Part shown: piece after piece, positions 36,080 through 47,388 of the stretch
Layout: each line of letters starts with the position of its first letter
How positions within the stretch are numbered: position 1 is the first letter of the stretch
NCBI GenBank assembly: GCA_025093555.1
Contig: JAIWNF010000006.1
Coordinates: 248,001-312,000 of the forward strand
Reading direction: 5' to 3'
DNA from: Circinella umbellata
Taxonomy: Eukaryota; Mucoromycota; Mucoromycetes; Mucorales; Lichtheimiaceae
Length of the DNA stretch: 64,000 nt
Position numbers and translations under genes: made by a program
The notes under the pieces: generated by a model
What the model was told of the DNA's origin: nothing
Seen by the model: the letters and a program-made list of their open reading frames with translations, nothing else
Database searches by the model: none

Positions 36080-36555
36080 TAGTTTTTATTTTCGTGCTAT
36101 GACATATTATGATCATCATTTGTTATCATCATTCAAATTTAAATTAAATAAAACAGAAAATATAATATTTTTCTTATAAATAGAACAAGTCTCTTTTATT
36201 TTTGTTTTTCTTTCCGTTATCTTCTAACTTTAAGTCTAATCTGTGTCCCCCCCCTTTCTTCATTCTTCTCAACAAAAAAAAGCAACGTTTTAAACAAACA
36301 AACAAGTTTTTTTTTATAAGTAACAGTGATTACATCTATCGATAAATAAACACGGATATTATAATATAACAACAAATACGCATGGCTCTCCTGAAAAAGT
36401 ATTTATTTCCTTTATTTCTTTACATCCTCTTTTCTCTTTCTTCCTTTCGTTCTTTCATTTATTCTTTCACACATACACACACACACATAACGCTGAGTCA
36501 CTTATTAAAATATTTCTAACTTCTTCTTATTTCTTCTAATCTCTTCTTTCGAATC
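36080..36555. promoter_or_regulatory. Dynein 3' flank and pyruvate kinase promoter region
   Basis: 476 bp between two plus-strand genes. From about 36403 to 36490 the plus strand is a nearly unbroken pyrimidine (CT) tract followed by a short ACACAC run, ending just before the pyruvate kinase ATG. Such CT blocks are common upstream of strongly expressed fungal genes. No clear TATA box. Confidence 0.4.
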
Positions 36556-38989
36556 ATGTCATATCAATCAAATCCTAGTAGTTTAGAATGGGTGGCGAAT
36601 ATGGATGTGAATATTGAGCCTACTCGTGGTCGTAAATCAACTATTATTGGTACTATTGGTACGTACTATAACCCAATTTATACAGCAGTAAAATATTATC
36701 ATTATTATTATAATTTCTTATTCTTGTTTAATAATAAGTCATAACACGTAATATAAATATATGTAGGACCCAATACCAATAGTGTTGAAATGATTACTCA
36801 ATTACGTAATGCAGGTCTTAATGTAGTTCGAATGAACTTTTCGCATGGTACTCATGAAGTAAGTAGAATTTATCTTTACTATTAATAATAAAAGAAAAAG
36901 AAGACGGGAAAGGCTGGGGAATCATGGGAACTGTTTGACCTTCCAGGTGATCCTATTTTTGTTATGGAATGATTATACCTACGAATCAAGTATTAAGATC
37001 TTATCTATTTCCTAATTAAGTATCATAAATCCGTCATTGATAATACCCGTCAAAGTGTAGAAAGTAAGTTTGCTTTGTTGATGGTGGGCGTAAAAAGAAG
37101 GTTATGCGTGAGATTAATATTTTTATGACTTTTACTAGTGTATCCGGGCCGTCCTGTAGCTATTGCATTGGATAATAAAGGTCCAGAAATTCGAACTGGT
37201 ACAATGAAAAATGGTGATGATGTAAGTGTATTTTCTTGTTCTTCACTTTTTATGCACACGTGTTACGACGTTATATGCATACCTATAGTATACGAAAAAT
37301 AATCTTAATTCAAGTTATACCCTTTTTTCTTCGTTAACTCTTTCCCTGCCTTTTTTTTCCTTTTATGTTATAGATCCCAATTAGCATGGGTCATGACATG
37401 GTTTTTACTGTCGATGATTCATACAAAGATAAATGTGATGACAAAGTCATGTATATTGACTACAAAAACTTACCTAAAGTGATTAGACCAGGTCGTCGTA
37501 TCTATATTGATGACGGTGTCATGACTTTTGAAGTTCTTGAAATTAATAATGATGTAGAAATCAAAGTCAGAGCATGTAACAATGGAAAGCTTTCATCACA
37601 CAAGGGGGTTAATTTACCAGGAACAGATGTGGACTTACCGGCTCTGTCCGAAAAAGATAAACAAGATTTACTATTTGGGGTTGAGAACAAAGTAGACATG
37701 ATATTTGCTTCATTTGTGAGGAAAGGACAAGATATTGTAGATATTCGTCAAGTATTAGGCTCAGAAGGAAAACATATCAAGATCATTGCTAAAATTGAAA
37801 ACCATCAAGGTGTTCATAATTTTGATGAGATTCTTAAAGAAACAGATGGGGTTATGGTAGCTCGTGGTGTAAGTTTAATATTTATAAAATCTATTTAGCA
37901 CCAAATCACAAAACAAAAATCTTTATGACTTTAATTAATGAACTGATTGTTTTATAAAATATTAATAGGATATGGGTATTGAGATTCCTCTCGAAAGAGT
38001 CTTTATTGCACAAAAGATGATGATTACTAAATGTAATTTAGCTGGTAAACCCGTTATTTGGTAAGTTTATTGTATGTGATGAAATATAAACAAGAGTATA
38101 AACTTTAAAGAAAAGAACATATTTTTAATTCTTGATTTACTATTATAATGTATGATGACGACAGCGCAACTCAGATGCTTGAATCAATGACTGTAAGTTA
38201 ATTAATCACGGGAGTAGAAAGATCAGTGGAAATTTGAGAGTATTAATCACACTTTTTGAGTGAAACAAACAAACACAAAATATGGGGATCAAAAATATAT
38301 TTCGTGCACTCACACAATACTTTAATAACATTCTATAGACTAATCCACGACCTACACGAGCTGAAGTATCCGATGTATCCAACGCTGTCTTGGATGGTGC
38401 TGATTGTGTCATGCTTTCTGGTGAAACTGCCAAGGGAAATTATCCAGTCGACTCTGTTCGTACCATGCATGATATATGCGTTCTTGCTGAAAGTGTCTTA
38501 TGTTATCCTGCCATTTTCAATGAGATTAGACAATTAACCGTATTACCTACCGAAACACCCGAAACCGTCGCATGTGCTGCTGTTAGTGCAGCTCACGAAC
38601 AAAGTGCTGGTGCCATTATTGTCTTAACAACTTCTGGTAATAGTGCTCGATTAGTATCTAAATATCGTCCTCACGCTCCTATTATTGTGGTGACACGTAA
38701 TCCAATGACAGCAAGACAAGTTCATTTGTATCGCGGTTGTATTCCTTTCCATTATACAAAGCCATCTTCAGCCGCTGCTCGTTTATCTGCTTCTAGTACC
38801 AATGCTGCTTTATTGAGTCCTGCAGAAACTGCTCCTTGGCAGGAAGATGTCGACTCAAGGATTATTTGGGGTATGGAACAAGCTATTAAATATGGTTTAT
38901 TGAATCATGGATCTCCTGTAATTGCTGTTCAAGGTTGGAAAGGTGGTCTGGGCAACACCAATACTTTACGTATTCTTTTTACCCCATAA
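36556..38989 (+). CDS. PYK1: Pyruvate kinase
   Basis: Eight-exon model: 36556-36658, 36767-36858, 37021-37063, 37139-37221, 37374-37868, 37969-38060, 38165-38192, 38339-38989; 528 aa. Cytosolic last step of glycolysis: phosphoenolpyruvate + ADP to pyruvate + ATP. Motifs: [21 protein letters not shown] (the usual Thr after LD is Asn here), [10 protein letters not shown] with the catalytic Lys, [40 protein letters not shown]. The C-terminal effector domain has [16 protein letters not shown] and [12 protein letters not shown]. The length is slightly above most fungal enzymes owing to a Ser/Ala-rich insert before the PWQEDVDSR segment. Exon 7 is only 28 nt. Confidence 0.97.
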
Positions 38990-39860
38990 ATACAAAGGTT
39001 CAGAAAAAAGAGCTGTTTTCGTTTATTTCCTTCCTATATCCATCATTTCTTTACCATAACCACAGCACATTATTCAACAATAGCAACAGCAACAAATATT
39101 GGTAAAAATAAAAATAAAGAAAGAATCTATTCCTATATATAATCACTGGAGGCATTACTTGGAAAAAGAAACCTCAAAACAAACAAGTTGAATTTGCCCC
39201 AAGGATGAAATTATTAATATATTTTTTCATCTCTTCTTTCTTTGTATAATTATATATTACGTATATTCAATAAAAAAAACATTTCAAGCTTGCTACGTAC
39301 TGTAATTTTTTGTTCTTTCTTTATATATCAGCTCGTTAATGTTCTTTTAGAAAAAAAATTATAAACACTAGTTTTATTATGAAAGATATAATAAAGTTGT
39401 ATAACTGATATAATGATATATGTGCACTGATGATAAATTACAAAAAAGGGCATTCATCTTCTCGCCATTTATGTATCTCTAAAGAATAAACCCCATATAA
39501 ATCTATTTATTTTTCAATATACTGGATAGTAGTACAACTATCCACTGAACAGTGTAATCAGGCACTAATTCGGATGGTGATCTACTCTTTTCCGCCTCCC
39601 CTCGCATTAGGATAATTTCATATTCTTATTAGCATGTATTAGCATAGTATATTTACTACAAAGAAACCAGCCATTTTTAAAAGTTTAGTTATATTTTTTG
39701 ATGCAGATGTTTCAATGAAGGTTGATTTTTTAAATTGTGCTTTTGAGATTTCGGTTAATAGTAAGAAAAAGATATGATATGAGGATATGCGAACATGTAT
39801 TTTTGTTTTAACTCGTGGTGTACGTATGAGAGATAAGAATGATTGTAAAATAAGTGATGA
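38990..39860. other. Convergent 3' intergenic region
   Basis: 870 bp between the 3' ends of pyruvate kinase and the minus-strand gene starting at 41896. AT-rich, several AATAAA/TTTATT-like hexamers, no gene seen. Confidence 0.5.
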
Positions 39861-41896
39861 TTATGAGGTAGATGTTTGTTCGCTGGTGTTTCTTCGTTTG
39901 TTCGATGATGATGTGTGTGACGATGAGGATGGTGAGGATGGTGAAAATGGTGATGACAATAATACTGGTATACGTGGTGGGATAATATGTTCTTCTTCTT
40001 GATCTTCAGCTCCTGACAATGGAACCATCGTGTTGCTAAACTTATTATAGGTATCTTCGACAATTGCTTTTCCAATAACTGCTAAATCCAACAATGGACC
40101 AATACGCACAACAAAGTTTTCACTGCTATTAGGATACGTTTTTGGTTTGGTACGACGAATTCTTGTAACATATCCACCAGGGATATCCATATCAAGCAAG
40201 CTGATTTTGTTACCTATAGTAGAAATAAAAGATATGTAGTTAATATATATGTCAAAAAATGACGATCATTGATTGTAACATACCCATAATAACATATCCG
40301 AGTGTGTGAAGTTCATTCACAAGGGCTTGACTTTCTTCCACCAATTTCAACAACATGTCTCTCATTACAATAGGCATCTTAATCGAGCCATCCATAAACT
40401 CTTTAGTTTGATCACTTGCTTTACCGATCTCCAAACATCCCAGCTCAACATCGCCTCCTCCAATATAACTCGTGTCAGTTCTTCTACCCATCTTCAAATT
40501 ATCTACTGGTTCTACGGCAGACAATTTTCTTTTTTGGTTTGTAGCTGCTGCGTTTGCGCTGCTTGATTTTTCTTCACTACTAACATCATAATCCAACGTA
40601 GTAATATAGTAAGCTACACATGAATAGGTAGATATAGAATTTATACTAAAAACGCACTGCTACTTACCCAAGAGCGACAATGTCTTTTGATGCATCAAAT
40701 ATCTTATTTAAAAAATTCCAAAGATGATACATTTTGTCTGATTCGAGATAATTCTGGATATTAAATTTATTTTGTTTGAGAAAAAGGAGAGCGGTATTTT
40801 GAAGTGATGAGGAGAGCCAAGCGAAAATAGGGTCGTGTTCGGGATCGTGTTCAATTTGACGTGCAAAATTATATGCCTCTTTGGCAGTTTTCTATGAAGT
40901 AAAGATAATGTGAATTATAGTGAACAATACTATAAAGTTTATAAGCTATCTTTTTATGTGTTTACCTTTCTATACAATTCACTAAGTTGCTGATTTAATG
41001 CAGAACTTAATGGTCTTAACAGTTTACAATTAGCATTCTCAATTTCTTTTCTTTCTTCTTTTGTAAAAACACTAGTCCAATTTGAATCACTGAGGTCGAG
41101 TATAAGGTGTTGACTGGGACTATAAACAACAATTGAGTTAAGGTAAAAAAAAAAAAAAAAAGGTAACACGATCAATGCATAAGTTCAAATTAAATCTTAC
41201 TGGTAGTAGTTACAATCAAGAGCAAATTTGATAATACGCTCTTCAACAGATTTTCTCTTTTCATCTGGTTCAGGAATCGTTGCTTCAAGATACCAGAACT
41301 TGTTTGGATTAAGAGTTTGAAAAATATTCTTGAGTTATTTTTTTTTTCTTGTGGTGTAAGTTTTGTTTTCAAAGTGGGAGTAAGAGAATTTTTTATGCTT
41401 TTCTCAGATGTTGATCAAACTTGGCTATTGTTGTTGAGTTTCTAATCCGATAGTTGATATGATTCAAGATTAATACAGGTTGGGGACAATCCAGTTGTTA
41501 TAACTAGCTTTAATTTTCACCAACCTGTCGTATTTCTTCCCAGTTGGGTTTTTCTTTATTGTAATTCTAATTCAACGGAGTAAATTATAAATCGTATGCG
41601 TGTTATTATTATTATTCTCGTGAAAATAGCACTACTTACTTTAATATTTCTCTCGCTGGCTGCCTTTTTGAAGCGGTTTAACCAGATCGACTTGTACTCG
41701 GAAGTGGGTGTATAATTAATGAAATATTCGGTGTCAAAGAGATAAAAACGCGCAAGGCTGGGGACTTCATCTGTCTCTTGATCAAAATACTCGAGGAATT
41801 CTATCATAAAAGTTATTTACCATATGTGTCGCTGGTAAAAAATAAATTATGTCCAATCTAATAACGCTACTTACTGGTTGTGAAGCTTTGTATCAT
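39861..41896 (-). CDS. 459-aa protein of a Mucoromycota repeat-family type, function unknown
   Basis: Eight-exon minus-strand model: 41875-41896, 41640-41800, 41525-41566, 41201-41328, 40966-41119, 40668-40891, 40284-40579, 39861-40213; 459 aa, in phase. The start at 41896 uses a short first exon spliced to FLEYFDQETDEVPSLARFYL; a start at 41807 without that exon is the alternative. Recognisable blocks are KPNWEEIRQ, LNPNKFWYLEA, CNYYHPSQHLILDLSDSNW, NKFNIQNYLESDKMYHLWNF, GCLEIG, KMPIVMRDMLL and LLDMDIPGGYVTRIRR. I associate these with a large, uncharacterised protein family found in many Mucorales genomes. The C-terminus is a Ser/Pro-rich tail encoded by a GAT/CATC simple repeat. No catalytic motif, signal peptide or membrane span. 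Exon 3 is 42 nt. Confidence 0.75.
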
Positions 41897-42815
41897 TATT
41901 TATTGCTATAAAACCTGGTATCGAAAGAATGACTCTTAAGATTCAAAAAAAAAAAAAACTATGTATTTGAAGACGGAGAAAGAATAAAAACAGTCAATCC
42001 ATACACATGGGTATAAGGGTCGTTTAGATCAAGAGACCAGGATGAGATAAATACAATTGTGAGTAGGAATGAGAAGACAAGCATTAGTGGATGGTTACAC
42101 AAAAAATCAACTATCATACTACATGATAGTTGAATCTTAGACAAAGATGCATTACGTGCAGCAGCCAAAATTGGTAAGCATGCGATAATTTTTGCTACTC
42201 TTTTACACATTCACCGATTATTATATTCTTGTTTATTCCCCTTAATTTATTTTATTATAGATTACCATCGTGTTTTATTTATAATGACAAGGAAGAATAT
42301 ATATATTTATTTGTTTTGTTTATTGTTTTCCCTTTTTATGCATAAAAAGTATTATACCTGTTTACATTTTACTTATAACTTCATAAATATACACTAACCA
42401 TATTAGTCGCATTCAGCTATTAATGAGGCCCTAATGAACTGTCTATTTATTTATTTTTGAAAAACGGAAACGTCTTTTATTGTCAGATCAACATTAACTC
42501 ACCCTATCAATTATTGACTAATTATATTGCAGAGTAGTATAGTAAACCATGATACGTACGTTACTCTTTTATCTTCTTTGACTTTATTTACTCATTTAAC
42601 AACTGGCTGCTATATTTTATATGTATTATCCGATGTATTCTATATTGTATACACCATATATTATCCAATTTATGATATTAAAGTTTCCACATCTCATTAT
42701 TTTATTACTCGTAAAGTATGACAGTGATGTTTTTATTAGTATTATTATTATTTTTGAAATAAACAATGATGCAGAATGGACGACTGACCACCATGGGAAA
42801 AAACCAGAACATCCA
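41897..42815. other. Intergenic
   Basis: AT-rich spacer, no supported exon. Promoter side of the minus-strand gene above. Confidence 0.45.
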
Positions 42816-42856
42816 GTACATCCAGTACATCCAGTACATCCGGTACATCCAGAACA
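42816..42856. repeat. 9-bp tandem repeat
   Basis: Five head-to-tail copies of GTACATCCA, one with CCG instead of CCA. A short minisatellite in non-coding DNA. Confidence 0.85.
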
Positions 42857-42954
42857 GAACTTTTAAGACCAGCGCAGAGAGCTTTCTTCTTTTGGCAATT
42901 GGTGTACCCAAACATTTTTATAGTCTATTAGATAGTACTGCATTTTATATATAG

Positions 42955-43747
42955 AAATCATTATTGCTCTGATTTCGAGCTCGAACCGAAACCGGAAATG
43001 CTTGTTGGGATGCTTCCGCTTTCGTCCGGCTTGAGACCCAGTAGAAGGAGTGGATGAGGACGGTGTAGATGAAGAAAGAGTGGAAAAAGATATGGCATGG
43101 GAAGGATCGGAAGGAGATGAAGGTATGGTGGGTTGTTGATGTTGCGTTGAAGGAAATGGCCGAAGGTGATTCTGGTTCGTAACTAATAAAAAATACATGT
43201 AAAAATTAGCAACATAATGGGAAAGACATTCATTTAGATGCAACTTACATCGTTTGTTCGTCTGGAAATCCAGTTGACCTATAAAAAAATAAAATGAATA
43301 TTAATAACACAGTTTAACGTGTACACGAAACATACCTATATATCCATCAAAGATCCTTGAGAGCGTCCTGAAACGGACGGGGATGGTTCTGGTCCACCTT
43401 GGCTTGAAATGCCCAAAAGACGACTAAGTTCACTTCAATTAGTATTATCATCAATTAGAACTATCAACGTCATTATAAATACTTACAGTCTAGTGGCACC
43501 AATAGTTGTTGAAAATGTATCACCCCTTTTATTACTTTTGCTTGAGGATCTAGTTCGAGTGTGATGTAAAGATGATATAAATAAAAGAGTAATATAATTA
43601 CAAAGAAAATCAATAATACATTACTTATTGAGTGACTTGAACAGGCTGTAAATAAAGCGACGCTCCTAATTGCCCACGCCAATGGAATGTTTTTATTTCA
43701 GACGCGTTCCACTCAGGGGCAAATAACAGATCGCGCGTCTTTCCCAT
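42955..43747 (-). pseudogene. Unresolved multi-exon locus, possibly broken
   Basis: Protein-like segments lie in order on the minus strand and are separated by plausible GT-AG introns, but they do not join into one frame. (i) 43747 downwards: a 40-codon start beginning MGKTRDLLFAPEWNASEIK and ending in TAA directly before GTAATG. (ii) about 43490-43551: SSSKSNKRGDTFSTTIGATR. (iii) about 43349-43437: ELSRLLGISSQGGPEPSPSV onward, ending in TAG directly before GTATGT. (iv) about 42960-43190: a Ser/Pro-rich part with the basic motif GRKRKHPNK. No family recognised. It may be a decayed gene, or my exon edges may be wrong. Confidence 0.25.
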
Positions 43748-43882
43748 CTTTATGGGTAGATTCGCAATCCTATTCATTAGTTTCTTTATTCCTTATTATC
43801 TGTATTTATCATGAACAATCAAACTAACGACACACTTTATATTGTACGCAAACGACCTCCTGTTGACTAGGTCAGTTCCCCT

Positions 43883-44719
43883 ATGGAGTTGACTTTTCAC
43901 AATGAATATAATTTTAATAAATGGTTTGCTGAAGAAGCTTCTTGCCATGCGACTTGGAACAAGAAAAAAAGCACAACCTCAACTGCAGCTCCTTCAACTT
44001 TATTCACAAAGGATACCCCTGGTCCCAAAAAAAATTGATTGGTCTCTTTTGTACGTCTGTGATCATAGTCGTAAATTGTCTTCCATCCCCCCCCCGCAGC
44101 AACCAAAAAACGTCAAACAAATCTATCAAAACACACTGGTTGTACTGCAAAAATTAAAGCGACTAAACGTGCTACTGATGATATCATTGAAGTAATATAT
44201 AATTGGATGCATGATGGTCATAATCCTTTCAGTGAACAAGATATTAAAGAATCAAGACTTCCATTCGATGTTAAGAATTGGATTGAAAAACATGTTGAAG
44301 AAAAGAAAGATTGGAGAGGAATGAAAGATTTATTACAGTTATCGAACGAAGAAATGAATGAGGTATATATAACTGGCATGCTTAAATGTGTAGTCATCTA
44401 TGATGCGATATCTAACTTGTTGTTTGATTAGTTTGAAAATAAAATAAATGCAGATTCAAATGTTTTGAAAATACCACCAGCTCTCCGTGTACATCGTCAT
44501 GATATTGTAAATCAAATTCAACAACGTTTAAATAATATTTCAAGAAAACATCGACTTGACAAACAAAGTACACAAGCATGGATTAATATCCTTAAAGAAA
44601 AAGGTTATGATACCTTATTTGAAATTATTAATACATCAGAAGCTGGCGAAAAGGCTAATGGATCTAAAAAAGAATTATTAATGGTTGCGTGGGTTGGTCC
44701 GTGGCAGGAAAAGGTATGA
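43883..44719 (+). pseudogene. Mutator-like (MULE/FAR1-type) transposase relic
   Basis: The start reads MELTFHNEYNFNKWFAEEAS, then frameshifts occur at an A8 run (about 44025-44033) and a C9 run (about 44089-44097). The frame then continues KHTGCTAKIKAT ... IYNWMHDGHNP, LPFDVKNWIEKHV and MKDLLQLSNEEMNE. A GT-AG intron (about 44363-44431) leads to NVLKIPPALRVHRHDIVNQI, KHRLDKQSTQAW, GYDTLFEIINTSE and LLMVAWVGPWQ. The TGC-x-A ... HDGHNP part fits the FAR1/WRKY-like zinc domain (the Cys and His are visible) and the rest the N-terminal half of MULE transposases common in Mucorales. The DDE catalytic part is absent, so it is a truncated, inactive copy. Confidence 0.6.
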
Positions 44720-45889
44720 AAGATTTGGCCAGTTCTTAAAATGTATTTATGTGACTTGATAAAGTGTTTAAAATATTGGACTCTTCAGATTAAAAAGAGT
44801 AAAGAAAGAACTGTTTATGATTACGTTAAGTAATTGAATGACTACGATCATCCTATCACGGATTATTCTTTTTATTAATACTATGGGAACTTATTATTTG
44901 TTATTGTATAATTGGGTTATTGGGTCCATTACCACGTATATTGATTTTCTCATATTTGTATATATTAACGAGGTGAATAGTCGGACAGTGCTACTATTCG
45001 ACAAATTATATAAATACGATCTTTTAATAGTGTCATCGACTTATTGTTATTTACTTTCATATGATTAAAAAAAAAAGAATATAAAGTTATAATGATCAGC
45101 CACCATATTACACAAATAGTCAAGGCTCTCACAAACTGTTAATTTGATATATTCGTCATTGATATTCAATAATAAGTATCAGTTTTATTTTCTCTATTAT
45201 TTTACACCCGTTCACTAATTAATAATCTATACTGAAATGCAACAATATCGTTTTTAATTATTGTGTGACATTGTAATAGTATACATGTACATATCTCAAC
45301 ATACTACAACAAATATTGCCATTAATCTATAGGTGGGTAACTTAAAGCATTAACTTTGTTCAACTAAATTTACCATGTTTTATATAAAAGTCTCTTATCT
45401 TCAGTCAATATTTATAATGAGAAACTTTGGTCATTTTTCTAATTTCATCATTATCTAACTGACAAGTTCATACTGTTAAGGACATACTTAATTGAAAAAA
45501 AAACAAGTCCTCAACTACATATAAAATTATTAATAAGATTACCTTTTCATTTCTATCTTGAATAACACACAGCTTTGTCAATATGCATACATGATTTGAC
45601 AAATGTGTTGTGTAACAACAAGAAAAATAATACATGCTTATTGTAAATAACTCATTTGTTATTTACATCCAAGATGATGCAGCTGCAATGATGCCATTAT
45701 CCTTTTCTCTTGGTTCAGCTGCGCAACTTCCTTGTTTGGTGACAACTTTTTTAGTATGCCTTTTTATCTAAAAAAAGGTTTTTATAACGCCTCATCAAAA
45801 AATAAAAACTGCTCTTTAACGCTCCTCTCTTTCTCTCCGCTATTTTCGTTTCGTGAATTTATATTACTTTAAAAACCCCCTTTCAAAAG

Positions 45890-45918
<29 letters not shown>
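44720..45918. other. Intergenic upstream of STYX-like gene
   Basis: 1.2 kb of AT-rich DNA without a supported exon. Just before the STYX-like start there is a run of ATA/AAT triplets (about 45890-45920) that keeps the frame open upstream (poly-Ile) but has no ATG, and a CT-rich patch near 45825-45840. Confidence 0.5.
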
Positions 45919-45921
<3 letters not shown>

Positions 45922-47039
45922 GATACCAATGTAGATTTTATATCTTTACAGCAACAGCAGCAGCAGCAACAACAACAACAACAACCAACGACAAACGTAG
46001 AAATTGACAGAGATTACATTGAATCAGAAAGCTCTCAATGTAAAATAGACGATTGGCATTATGAAATGCGACGAGACATGCAAGAAGTCTTAGTATGTTT
46101 CAATTTTTTTTCTCTTAATATACTAGTTATAAAGTTCCCTTTATTAAAAATAAAAACAAAAAGAACATGAGAACATGAACATTATTTTAAATAACAAATT
46201 AATCAAAAAAAAATTATATATTATTATGATTAGCCAGGACTTTACCTTGGTCCCTTTTCAGCATCACGTAATGTTCAACGACTTCATGACCTTGGTATTA
46301 CACACATTCTTTGTTTCCTAGATAAAAATGAACAACGTTTGTTTCGAACAGAAAATATTGTCAATCATTTTAGTTTTTGGGCAGTAGAAGTCTCGGATTC
46401 AACGACCCAAAATTTGATTCCATTATTTCCTTTAGCCTCTAGTCATATTCAAGAAGCTTTAATTCAAGGTGGAAAAATATTAGTGTGTTGTAACGGTGGT
46501 ATGTCGAGAAGTCCTTCGTTTGTAATTGCATTCATCATGCAGGCATATGATTTGAATGCTTCACAAGCATATCAATATGTCCAAAACAGACGACTTTGCA
46601 TTAATCCCAATGATGGTTTCAAAAGTCAGCTTAATGTAAGCTTTTACTTTTTTTTTTTTTTTGGAAAAAAAAGGGGGGGGAGTTGAAAGGATAAAAAGGA
46701 CAAGATGAGATGTACATATAGAAGGAAAGAAAATAGTGGTAGATATATTTATATTTACCATATATATATTTAAATATTTGAATACATGGAATATGGATGA
46801 TCTATTAGGAATATGAACCAATATATAAAGCTAAAAAAACGAATGGAATGGATACACAACAACAACAATTTGAACAACAACAAAGACGAAGACGACGATC
46901 ATTAGGATTTGATGATGAACAAAATATGGAAAATGGACATATGCGAATAGGTGGTGAATTAAAACGACGTACAACAGAATCTACTAATGAAACAGATTAT
47001 ATAGTTGGACCAGGTGTATCTGGCATGGCTTTGCAATAA
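45919..47039 (+). CDS. STYX: STYX-like dual-specificity phosphatase
   Basis: Three-exon model: 45919-46092, 46234-46635, 46809-47039; 268 aa. N-terminus with a 12-Gln run (11-22), then a DUSP/STYX domain starting PGLYLGPFSASRNVQRL. The signature loop is ILVCCNGGMSRS (140-151): Cys144 and Arg150 form CX5R. Asp113 in EVSDST aligns with the general-acid position of dual-specificity phosphatases. After the loop, FVIAFIMQAYDLNASQAY and NRRLCINPNDGF resemble human STYX closely. Human STYX is a pseudophosphatase with Gly at the Cys position; here Cys is present and the preceding His is replaced by Cys143. The C-terminal tail is Gln- and Arg-rich. Likely role: phosphotyrosine/serine recognition or dephosphorylation in MAPK or FBXW7-type signalling, by family inference. 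Confidence 0.88.
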
Positions 47040-47388
47040 TTTTAAAGTTTTTTTTTTATTTTTTTCTCTGATAAGATACCTCCTTTTTTTTCATTTGTAC
47101 ATTTTCCTTTTTTTTTACTATTTCCTTTTTACTCTTTATAGCAAAAACAAAACCAAAAAAGAATGTCTTTTACGCACATATACACTTCAAGTTTGAGAAA
47201 GAAAATCATATATAAATAATAAATAAATATATCTAAAAAAAACCAGATGGGTTACAAAGTGTAAGTTATATATAATTGGTTAATGATTGCAAATATACAA
47301 AGTGTATGTGTGTATAGGTATGCGAGGAAGATCATGTGGTATATATATAGAATAATTTGGAGGAAAGGAGGGGGTAGATATATTGGTT
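47040..47388. other. Convergent 3' spacer
   Basis: 349 bp between STYX-like and MFS gene ends: T-rich on the left, an AATAAATAAAT-type stretch near 47215-47230, no gene. Confidence 0.5.

Noticed and set aside
45853..45918. Upstream extension of the STYX-like frame through a poly-Ile stretch
   Set aside because: The open frame comes from an ATA/AAT triplet repeat and has no ATG; the first ATG at 45919 is the reasonable start.
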